A DNA stretch of 64,000 bases, from contig NZ_KB235922.1 in NCBI RefSeq assembly GCF_000332195.1, positions 5,243,322 to 5,307,321 on the forward strand, read 5' to 3'. Below, one piece after another: positions 57,254 to 64,000 of this stretch. Position 1 is the first letter of the stretch; every line of letters starts with the position of its first letter. The translations under genes were made by a program, and so were the position numbers. Below the pieces are notes generated by a model that saw only the letters and a program-made list of their open reading frames with translations, had not been told where the DNA came from and made no database searches. This DNA is from Pleurocapsa sp. PCC 7319 (GTDB taxonomy: Bacteria > Cyanobacteriota > Cyanobacteriia > Cyanobacteriales > Xenococcaceae).

Positions 57254-58966
57254 TTACCAACTACCGCCAGCACCACCGCCACCGCTGTCACCGCCACCAA
57301 AACTCCCTCCTCCACTACTACTACCACTACTACCACTACTACCACCACTGCTGTAGCCACCAGAGTAATTGCTACTACTTACACTACTAGAACTAGAAGA
57401 TTTGCGAGGAATGATCTCCTCTTTTTCATGAGTGTAATCGCAACATTGGCAATCATATTTATGTAAACGCATACCACTTTTTCTGGTAGTTGCTTGCTTT
57501 AAAATTTCTGTTTTGCGAATGACAGTTAATTCTTGACAAGTAGGACACTCCGAAAATTTACTACTCCCAACAGCATCTGCACAAATATGAATTGCCGATT
57601 CATTTTGACTATTGCATTCATCACATCTCCAGCCTTGAAAATTGACACTACCTATTTTTGCAGCTACTATTTCTTTCGGTTTAAGATATTTTCGTAGCAA
57701 CGGAATATCGATCTGCTTCAGAGATCCTTGGCAAGTAGCGCAATAAACTCTTGACTTACCATCAATATTAAATTCCTGCTTTAGATATTCCCAAACTAAA
57801 TAGGTAAGGGGAATACTGCCGATTAAACCCAAAAGAATAACTGGTATATGTCCTGGATTATTGAGCGAACTAAGAATAATTCCCACTGGTAACATTATCA
57901 AAATATAGTTAATAACAATACCTAATAGAGTAAAGAAAGTAACTTTTTTGTGCTCAAATTGAAGATAAACAGATGATAAGACTATAGTTATTACGAAACC
58001 TATAAAACCTCCTATATAAGTTAGCAAAGAAGCTGCAATAAGTAAAATAGGCGACATTATCACTGAGACTATATTCTCAATAGATGGAGGATTTTGGATA
58101 ATTTTCTTGATCCAGTAGATATGTAATCCGACTAAAGCTGCTACTAGCAATTCTCTAGATATACTGGCAAGAATAGGTGCAATCACCAAAATAATTCCCA
58201 AAGTACATCCTACATAAACAAAATTATAAATCAACCATTCTTTGGGTGGTTCAGTAAAATATTTATTGCGAGAATAACCAATTGGTTCTAGATAAACTGG
58301 GGATACTTTTTTTAGAACACATTTATAACAATATGAACTGCCAATAATGCCTAAAATCAAAAATACATAATTTAGGTTATATGGTACGGCAATTTGATTA
58401 AAAGTATTGCTGCTGGTTATTGGAATTGAAGCAAAATCTTCTCCTGACAAAACTTTGACTAGGGCATTCGTGCCATTTAAGACACCACCATCAAAATCTT
58501 GTTGTTTGAAGCGAGGAGTAATTTCAGTTTGAATAATATTACCTACTTTAGCATCGGGTAAAATTCCCTCTACTCCATATCCCGTTTCTATTTCTACTCT
58601 GCGATCGCCAACAGAAACTAAGAACAATACGCCATTATCTTGTCCCGCTTTACCAATTCCCCAGCTATTAAAAAGTTCTGTAGTAAATTCTTTGGGAGAA
58701 GCAGCAGGTTGAGTCTCAGGTACAGTTACCACAGCAATTTCTGTGCCATTTTTTTGTTCCAAGCCATCGATCATCTGGTTAATTTGAATTTCCGTGCGAT
58801 CGCTCAAAATATTTGCCATATCAGTCACCCAAGTATTATTTACAACTTTGGGATTGGGAACCTGGGTAACACTTATCCCATAACTAACTAACGGAAATAA
58901 AACTAATGATAAGCACAGAGTTATGACAAAAATAATTTTATTTTTAGTTTGAATTACTGATGACAT
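57254..58966 (-). CDS. TPM-domain (YgcG-like) membrane protein with Gly/Ser tail
   Basis: This is a 570-aa protein. A signal peptide is followed by a TPM domain at residues 43-165 (VTDMANILSDRTEIQINQMIDGLEQKNGTEIAVVTVPE; DNGVLFLVSVGDRRVEIETGYGVEG). About seven TMs come next. Four cysteine pairs lie between residues 405 and 500 (CATC, CDEC, CPTC, CQCC) and could bind two zinc ions. The end is a long Ser-Gly tail (GGSSGSSGSSSGGG). YgcG proteins accompany LemA genes, and a LemA-like gene diverges from it at 59186. TPM domains are linked to photosystem II repair in plants; the bacterial role is open. Confidence 0.85.
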   Translation of the reverse strand: MSSVIQTKNKIIFVITLCLSLVLFPLVSYGISVTQVPNPKVVNNTWVTDMANILSDRTEIQINQMIDGLEQKNGTEIAVVTVPETQPAASPKEFTTELFNSWGIGKAGQDNGVLFLVSVGDRRVEIETGYGVEGILPDAKVGNIIQTEITPRFKQQDFDGGVLNGTNALVKVLSGEDFASIPITSSNTFNQIAVPYNLNYVFLILGIIGSSYCYKCVLKKVSPVYLEPIGYSRNKYFTEPPKEWLIYNFVYVGCTLGIILVIAPILASISRELLVAALVGLHIYWIKKIIQNPPSIENIVSVIMSPILLIAASLLTYIGGFIGFVITIVLSSVYLQFEHKKVTFFTLLGIVINYILIMLPVGIILSSLNNPGHIPVILLGLIGSIPLTYLVWEYLKQEFNIDGKSRVYCATCQGSLKQIDIPLLRKYLKPKEIVAAKIGSVNFQGWRCDECNSQNESAIHICADAVGSSKFSECPTCQELTVIRKTEILKQATTRKSGMRLHKYDCQCCDYTHEKEEIIPRKSSSSSSVSSSNYSGGYSSGGSSGSSGSSSGGGSFGGGDSGGGGAGGSW

Positions 58967-59185
58967 TGGGATTGCATATAATCAAAAAATAGAGATGACA
59001 ATAAATTTATAAAAAAATACATTTAATTATTAGCATTGTTTTGATGATTAATAGTGTGATCGTAGCTAGTAATGCTCAAATTAGTCAGATATACCCAATC
59101 AACGATCAGCAATTAACAATTAACAAAAACCAAGGTTTTCCTTCCCTCATGAAAATGAGAAACGCTATATTTGATATTTAGAAAT

Positions 59186-59917
59186 ATGCAAAATAACCAT
59201 GAACAAATTCCTGAAGAGATCGCCGCAGAAGTCTTAGATTTAGCTTCTCACTTATATGCAGCTGAGTCTTCAGGAGGATATTCTCTTGAAGAATTACAAG
59301 AGGCAGGAAAAGAAGTTTCTATTCCACCTGAATTAATTCAAAAAGCCCTCAAGCAAATTAGAACTAAGCAGCAACAAGCAAAACAAAAGCGACAGCAAAC
59401 ATTACAAATTTCATTAGGAATAGGAGTGACAATCTCACTTTGGGGAGTTCTAGTTTATAATTCTTTGAATCAACAATTACAACAAGTAAATGCCGCCTGG
59501 GCACAAGTAGAAAATCAGCTACAACGTAAAGTAGATTTGGTTCCTCAATTAATTAATTTAACTCAAGCTCAAGCTCAACGCGAGCAGCAACTAATTCAAC
59601 AACTAACTCAATCTCGGCAAGAATATCTGCAAGCCAACAATAATTCTGACAGGATAATAGCAATTCAAGCAGTTAACTCTGCTATTCAAGACTTTCAAGA
59701 ATATGCCAACATTAATAATCAATTACAGTCTTCTCAAACATTTATTAATCTACAATATGAAATTACAGGTACTGCAAATCGTCTAGCTACAGAACGAAGA
59801 AGATATAATCAGACAGTACAAATTTATAATCAAAAAGTCACATCTTTCCCCAATAGTATCATTGCTAAAATTATTGGTTATAAATCAGCACAATTTTATC
59901 AAATAATTAACAATTAA
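59186..59917 (+). CDS. LemA-like membrane protein with N-terminal extension
   Basis: This 243-aa protein starts at the ATG at 59186; an upstream TTG in frame is less likely. Residues 1-65 are a soluble helical domain (EIAAEVLDLASHLYAA...SIPPELIQKALKQI). A TM follows (SLGIGVTISLWGVLVY), then NAAWAQVENQLQRKVDLVPQLINLTQ, which is the LemA signature, and a glutamine-rich coiled coil. LemA and YgcG genes usually sit together; here they diverge. The soluble N-terminal domain is not part of standard LemA. Confidence 0.8.
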   Translation: MQNNHEQIPEEIAAEVLDLASHLYAAESSGGYSLEELQEAGKEVSIPPELIQKALKQIRTKQQQAKQKRQQTLQISLGIGVTISLWGVLVYNSLNQQLQQVNAAWAQVENQLQRKVDLVPQLINLTQAQAQREQQLIQQLTQSRQEYLQANNNSDRIIAIQAVNSAIQDFQEYANINNQLQSSQTFINLQYEITGTANRLATERRRYNQTVQIYNQKVTSFPNSIIAKIIGYKSAQFYQIINN

Positions 59918-60059
59918 CAATGGATAATTACCTGTCCTTGAAACAAGAGGATTGTTAAAAATGAAAATTTTTGTTTTGATTTATTCTTGAAAAAAGAGAA
60001 GAGATCGTAAACTTAATTAATCAATTGTCCATTAAAACTAGAATTAGTCAAACTAGCAT

Positions 60060-60773
60060 TCAGTTTGTTAACGCAGGAAAATTAGGTAGCCACCATCGAT
60101 ATAAATCCTGCCAAGCATTTTCTAGAACTTGATAAGCAGTTTTAGGATCTGACTGCATAATCGGTGTCGAAAGAAGCACCCAAAGACAACGGCGATCGCG
60201 AATACTAGCTTTGCCTTGTAACCAATCTAAACCGACTTGCAATTGTAAATCATTTTGATAGCGAAATTGAGAAAATTGTTCTTGAGTTACATTGCTAGGG
60301 CTTCTGGGACTAATACAACTACTTAAATAAGCACGCTTATTCTTTGATTGAGCTTGGCGATCGCTAGTAGTAAACAATGCATGATAACCAACTCCTTCAA
60401 TGTGTTTTACTTTTTTAGCTTGAATAGTTTTTGGTTCAATATCAGTATATTGTTGCAAGTATGTATTCACATCTCCTCTTGTCCCTACTAAGTAGCTTAT
60501 ATCTAAACTAATTTTTTGATTATCTTGGATATATTGATATTTTTGATGTGCTTTGATTATTTCCTGCTCTTGATTATCAGTTTTTCGACTTACTTGTCTT
60601 GATTTAACTGCCATTGCCTGGGTAGAATTCAAACTCAAGTGCCCGGGAAACTCAAAATCAGCAACAGGACGATTACCGACAGTAGGAGCTATCATCCCGT
60701 AAACAACAGCCAGATTAGTACCAACGCTGGCGATCGCCAAAACACAACTCCGCCAATGCATTTGATCAATCAT
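60060..60773 (-). CDS. Cyanoexosortase A system-associated protein
   Basis: This is a 237-aa protein. One N-terminal TM or signal (CVLAIASVGTNLAVVYGMI) is followed by a periplasmic EpsI-like domain: FEFPGHLSLNSTQAM, ISYLVGTRGDVNTYLQQYT, and a C-terminal YRWWLPNFPAL. It directly follows the cyanoexosortase gene and fits the partner protein always found with it. In related systems such proteins assist processing or glycan export coupled to the sorting enzyme. Confidence 0.8.
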   Translation of the reverse strand: MIDQMHWRSCVLAIASVGTNLAVVYGMIAPTVGNRPVADFEFPGHLSLNSTQAMAVKSRQVSRKTDNQEQEIIKAHQKYQYIQDNQKISLDISYLVGTRGDVNTYLQQYTDIEPKTIQAKKVKHIEGVGYHALFTTSDRQAQSKNKRAYLSSCISPRSPSNVTQEQFSQFRYQNDLQLQVGLDWLQGKASIRDRRCLWVLLSTPIMQSDPKTAYQVLENAWQDLYRWWLPNFPALTN

Positions 60774-60793
60774 ATTCTTCGTAAAAGAGAGAC

Positions 60794-60875
60794 ACTGATT
60801 ACTGATTACTGATTACTGATTACTGATTACTGATTACTGATTACTGATTACTGATTACTGATTACTGATTACTGA
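60794..60875. repeat. Heptanucleotide array (ACTGATT)n, about 11.7 copies
   Basis: Eleven perfect copies plus five bases fill the gap between the exosortase and its partner gene. The exosortase stop codon at 60855-60857 is inside the array, and its last residues (VISNQ) are array-encoded. Confidence 0.92.
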
Positions 60876-61712
60876 CTTCCGTTCCAAGATCCAGTAACAA
60901 TAACCAGAAAAAATTGTAATTGCCAAAGTCGAAAAAATTTGTGACCCCTGTGAGCCATGCCAGTAATCAAACTGAGCCTGATTTGGAATTAACAAAGTCA
61001 ATATGCAAACTCTAATTACCCCTAAGAAAAAACCTAAGACAACAGAAAATAGGGGAATTAATAATCGTTGATTTCTAGGCACAGGGACAAAACTTATTAA
61101 CAGTAATGCTAACTTAAGCATCAAAAGAATCATCGGTACACCAGCGCAAGGATAATCGACGATCGCCATGAATTCTCCCAGGTTAGGTAACGATAATAGA
61201 ACTTGATTACCTCTGCTGATGACATCAAATCCTAAATAGTAAAGAAAATAGGTAGCAAATTTGGCATTGAGAATAGTAATGTGAACTATCCCATCTAGAA
61301 AACGTCCTATTACCCCAGTAGGAAAAAATAAAAACCAGGCAAAAAACAGTTCTCGCAAATATTGACTTATCCCAGTAAATCCCGAAGCAATTAAAGTAAA
61401 AGCGATCGCTGCACTGATGGGTAGTAATGGGATCAAAACAGACTCAAACCAAAAAAGTGTAAAAGTTTTAGCTAAAATTCCTCCTAGCAAAAGTAAGCCG
61501 ACAAAACTAGAAACTGCATCGCTACGATATTTTAAGCCATCTCTTTTTCTCCAGAGGAGCCATAAAATGGCTATCCAAAATAAACAGCTAATCGTAAGTT
61601 GATCGACGTCTTTCGTAGTTCTCCAAATTAAGTTGAGATATAAAATACTAATCCCAATCAAACCTAGAAATAGCCATGAATGGTCATTGATACTAATTTG
61701 CTTGCTGTGCAT
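60855..61712 (-). CDS. Cyanoexosortase A
   Basis: This 285-aa polytopic protein of the exosortase/archaeosortase family has about eight TMs. The catalytic triad is C189 in YPCAGVP, R234 in GVIRVCILTL and H252 in YWHGSQGSQIFS. Exosortases recognise a C-terminal PEP-CTERM-type tag and release or anchor the protein, usually along with exopolysaccharide synthesis. No tagged substrate is visible in this window. It precedes its associated protein in an apparent operon. Confidence 0.88.
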   Translation of the reverse strand: MHSKQISINDHSWLFLGLIGISILYLNLIWRTTKDVDQLTISCLFWIAILWLLWRKRDGLKYRSDAVSSFVGLLLLGGILAKTFTLFWFESVLIPLLPISAAIAFTLIASGFTGISQYLRELFFAWFLFFPTGVIGRFLDGIVHITILNAKFATYFLYYLGFDVISRGNQVLLSLPNLGEFMAIVDYPCAGVPMILLMLKLALLLISFVPVPRNQRLLIPLFSVVLGFFLGVIRVCILTLLIPNQAQFDYWHGSQGSQIFSTLAITIFSGYCYWILERKSVISNQ

Positions 61713-62358
61713 TAGTACATTAATGAAGTTAGAGAGTTACACCGAATTAAAATTTATCGAAAAAATTATATTTTTCTTAAATGTAACGAAATAAAAAATA
61801 CAAAAAAGTAATATAATTCAATTTTATCCTTCATTAAACTTCTTGAATATACTTATTAAAATATTCAATGAAGTAAAATTATTAGATACGCAGATAAATA
61901 AAATTAATTAACAATATATTCGTTGCTACTATATTTCGATATTTTTTGATACAAAATTTATTCACTATCAAGAATAATGCTTTAAAACAATTACTAAAAG
62001 AAAAACATAATATCAATAATAATTCTATTATGTCTTCAGTAGATATAACCATTACTTTTATCAATGTAATTGTTGTTACAGTACAAACAACTAAGATATT
62101 AAGCAATTATAACTATTTTTATAGTATGTGTTGAGCTTTATAAAAATGTAGAGTATAACTGCTAGAGAATGTCTATTATTTGAAAACTACAAATTACATA
62201 AGCATTGATAATTAAATTGAAACTCAAGTAATGGTTGGATATAGATTAAATTAAATCTATTTAGTTACTTACAGCTTTAAGATTGAAATAGTTATTAATA
62301 TCTATGTAATTAAATTATCTTAAATTGCAAACACAATTATTTTTGATGTTATGAATTT
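61713..62358. other. 646-bp AT-rich region without a convincing gene
   Basis: The region is unusually AT-rich, with poly-A/T runs. Two overlapping open frames (61882-62106 minus and 61946-62134 plus) are of low complexity and face each other, so neither is convincing. It probably holds the promoter and leader of the gene starting at 62359. No repeat or hairpin stands out. Confidence 0.5.
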
Positions 62359-63303
62359 ATGCGTATACTAATTTTTGCTTGTACAACTGCGTTTTTTTTA
62401 CTACCATTATCAAATTTAAAAGCTCTGGCAAAACCAGACATCAAATCACAACAACAAACAGGTTTTTCTGAAGCTAAAGTTTGTAGTATATGTGGTGCTG
62501 AGTCAAAGATTATTGCTAATAATTCAAAGATTACTGCTGATAATTCCTGGAGTAATTCTAATCGTGATGAAGTCGAAGATGTAAAATTTCAACTACAGGA
62601 TATTCGTCAGGGTAACTTTACACCCAGTCGGGGGGTACCTTCTTTGACTATTGCTAATCCCTATGGGTTTGGTGCAGATCGTGGATTTTATAGTGGTTTA
62701 AGCTACCAAGCAGATACTCGAGGAGGACTTGACGATGAAAACGATGGCGATGCTACTTGGGGATTTGGCTTAGGTTTAGGAAATGCCAAAAAGTCTGTTG
62801 GTGCTGAACTAAGCTATACTCTTGCAAGTTTTGGTCAAAATGGTCGCGATTTTGGCTCGGGGGGATTTAACCTAAAATTACACCGCAAAGTTGCTGAAGG
62901 ATGGGGGGTTGCTGCTGGCTGGAATAGTTTCTTGACCATTGGTGATGATAATGACCTCGATGATTCGCTGTATTTTGCGACTACCAAGATTTTTAAAACC
63001 AGAGAAAATATTAATTCTGCTTTCAGTCGAGTGGGAGCAACTGTTGGGGTTGGTAACGGGCAATTTCGCACTGAAGATGCGATCAGAGATGACAACAATG
63101 ATTTTAACGTCTACGGCAGTTTAGCTTTTCGAGTAGCTCGCCCAGTAAGTTTTATTACCGAGTGGACAGGTCAAGATCTAGCTATGGGTGTATCTGTTTC
63201 TCCTTTTCGCACCATACCCATGACTATTAACCTCGGTGCTAGAGATATTGCCGGTGCTGGAGATGGAGCCCGTTTCATCTTTGGAGTTGGCGCTGGTCTC
63301 TAA
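62359..63303 (+). CDS. Outer-membrane beta-barrel-like protein of unknown function
   Basis: This 314-aa protein has a signal peptide at 1-25 (ILIFACTTAFFLLPLSNLKALA). A CX2C (C42 to C45, VCSICG) lies near the mature N-terminus. Residues 110-314 are alternating beta strands with glycine turns (WGFGLGLGNAKKSVGAELSYTLASFG; WGVAAGWNSFLTIGDDND), ending in FIFGVGAGL, like a barrel with a final hydrophobic residue. About eight to ten strands are likely. It pairs with the next gene, 29 bp away, so the two are probably co-transcribed. No family was recognised. Confidence 0.65.
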   Translation: MRILIFACTTAFFLLPLSNLKALAKPDIKSQQQTGFSEAKVCSICGAESKIIANNSKITADNSWSNSNRDEVEDVKFQLQDIRQGNFTPSRGVPSLTIANPYGFGADRGFYSGLSYQADTRGGLDDENDGDATWGFGLGLGNAKKSVGAELSYTLASFGQNGRDFGSGGFNLKLHRKVAEGWGVAAGWNSFLTIGDDNDLDDSLYFATTKIFKTRENINSAFSRVGATVGVGNGQFRTEDAIRDDNNDFNVYGSLAFRVARPVSFITEWTGQDLAMGVSVSPFRTIPMTINLGARDIAGAGDGARFIFGVGAGL

Positions 63304-63332
63304 TTCAAATTAATTGTTTAGGAAGATTAAAT

Positions 63333-63971
63333 ATGTACAAGAAACAAAGATTATGGCTAGGTTTTTTAGTTGCTGCGGGAATGTTGACAGTAACGACATC
63401 TGTTCAAGCACAGACTAATCAATCTGATGTTTCCGCTGGTCAAACTTTTAGTGCGCCTTCGGTCAGCATAGACAGTATTAATGGCAATGGTATCTCTAAT
63501 ATTGTTCAATATGATCCTGACACTGGGATGGTCTATGGTGGAGGATTAGAAAATGAAATTAATATTGGTTCAGCTAATGTCGATCAAGGCAGCGAAATAA
63601 CTCTAAATGAGGTTGCCACAGTACTAGAGAATAATCTTGAACAATCCTTTAACAATTTAGCAGCAATTGAAAACGAAGCTGGAACTCAAGTGGCAGAGGG
63701 ACCTAGACGACTTGCCCGAAGAAATAGTGATGTAGCTGGAAGGCAAACTTGTGGATGTCCTAATTTAACAGACGAGGCTGCTAATGCTAGGCGTATTGCT
63801 AGGGGCAGTGATTCGGAACTATGTGGTTGCGATAATTCTGCAAGTTTGAAGTTCAGTGAATATGAAGCTCGTAGAATCGAAGCCCGCGAAGTAGTAGAAA
63901 TGCAATTAAATGAATCGAAAAAATTTATTGAAGAGCTGGAAAAAATTGAACTAGAAAATAATATTTGGTAA
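63333..63971 (+). CDS. Secreted protein with paired CGC motifs, unknown function
   Basis: This 212-aa protein has a signal peptide at 1-27 (WLGFLVAAGMLTVTTSVQAQ). Residues 30-100 are beta-like and polar; 110-212 are helical. Two matching modules, C140-G-C142-P-N and C164-G-C166-D-N, are about 24 residues apart, each near an arginine-rich helix (ANARRIAR; EARRIEAREV). The motifs could bind metal or form disulfides. It ends near the window edge and another ATG follows at 63990. No known family was recognised. Confidence 0.6.
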   Translation: MYKKQRLWLGFLVAAGMLTVTTSVQAQTNQSDVSAGQTFSAPSVSIDSINGNGISNIVQYDPDTGMVYGGGLENEINIGSANVDQGSEITLNEVATVLENNLEQSFNNLAAIENEAGTQVAEGPRRLARRNSDVAGRQTCGCPNLTDEAANARRIARGSDSELCGCDNSASLKFSEYEARRIEAREVVEMQLNESKKFIEELEKIELENNIW

Positions 63972-64000
63972 ATAAATAGGAGTAATTTTATGGATATAAA

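Noticed and set aside
57132-57356. Proline/leucine-rich plus-strand frame
   Set aside because: It is the complement of the Gly/Ser tail of the TPM protein and has no independent support.
61882-62134. Two overlapping small frames in AT-rich DNA
   Set aside because: Low complexity, opposite strands, no ribosome site of note; likely chance.
1-64000. tRNA, rRNA or riboswitch genes
   Set aside because: No convincing tRNA cloverleaf, rRNA segment or known riboswitch core was seen; a covariance-model scan (tRNAscan-SE, Rfam) would decide.

Overview
The window comes from a cyanobacterial chromosome. HIP1-type octamers (gcgatcgc and close variants) occur throughout. Several genes are phototroph or cyanobacterial hallmarks: sufB/sufR, chlH, ndhC-ndhK-ndhJ, a CpcS/CpeS-type phycobiliprotein lyase, an apocarotenoid oxygenase and a cyanoexosortase. 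Moderately low GC, many heptanucleotide tandem repeats, small mobile elements and decayed genes suggest a large, repeat-rich genome of a colonial or filamentous type. The exact genus cannot be fixed from the sequence.

Layout. (1) 0-5.8 kb holds housekeeping genes: sufB (cut by the left edge) diverges from its Fe-S repressor sufR across two identical operators, followed by a NUDIX hydrolase, an eIF1/SUI1-like factor, a small membrane protein and secD-secF. (2) 5.8-13 kb holds a lone XisF-like large serine recombinase, cofH (F0 synthesis), UDP-xylose synthase, UDP-glucose dehydrogenase and an intact IS630 element with exact ends. (3) 13-23 kb holds a carotenoid oxygenase-methyltransferase pair, a phycobiliprotein lyase, sbcD and chlH. 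(4) 23-31 kb is a decay and mobile zone. It contains a lipid-linked-sugar glycosyltransferase, a MITE candidate, a TnpB gene broken by a 51-bp in-frame insertion, mazEF, fragments of an alcohol dehydrogenase and of an antitoxin, a frameshifted HAD phosphatase, a DUF2834/ferric-reductase pair with a duplicated tail, and a 0.1-kb direct repeat bracketing the TnpB-mazEF stretch. (5) 31-38.7 kb holds ndhCKJ with a clear terminator, a truncated DUF928 protein, a Tat-exported amidohydrolase, a nitroreductase, a Crp/Fnr regulator and a pirin.

(6) 38.8-55.4 kb is one long minus-strand exopolysaccharide cluster. Transcription runs from a Wzc-like tyrosine kinase through an ABC-2 permease, a nucleotidyltransferase-HEPN fusion, a Wzt-like ATPase with a C-terminal cargo-binding domain, a pyruvyl transferase, seven glycosyltransferases (GT2 and GT4), a hexapeptide acetyltransferase and a polymerase-like membrane protein. 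The UDP-glucuronate and UDP-xylose genes at 8.7-11.1 kb could supply its sugar donors. (7) 55.6-61.7 kb holds a LOG-family hydrolase, an HpsJ-like protein, a TPM-domain protein divergent from a LemA-like protein, and the cyanoexosortase A pair. The right end holds two secreted or outer-membrane proteins of unknown role.

Most notable: the MNT-HEPN fusion carries a complete HepT-type RX4HXY motif and sits between the two halves of a polysaccharide exporter. The heptanucleotide arrays between EPS and exosortase genes are, by their base composition, stops in all six frames, and several genes end inside them. A TnpB gene is stopped by a GC-rich 51-bp insertion. All functional statements are read from sequence and family knowledge; no search was run.
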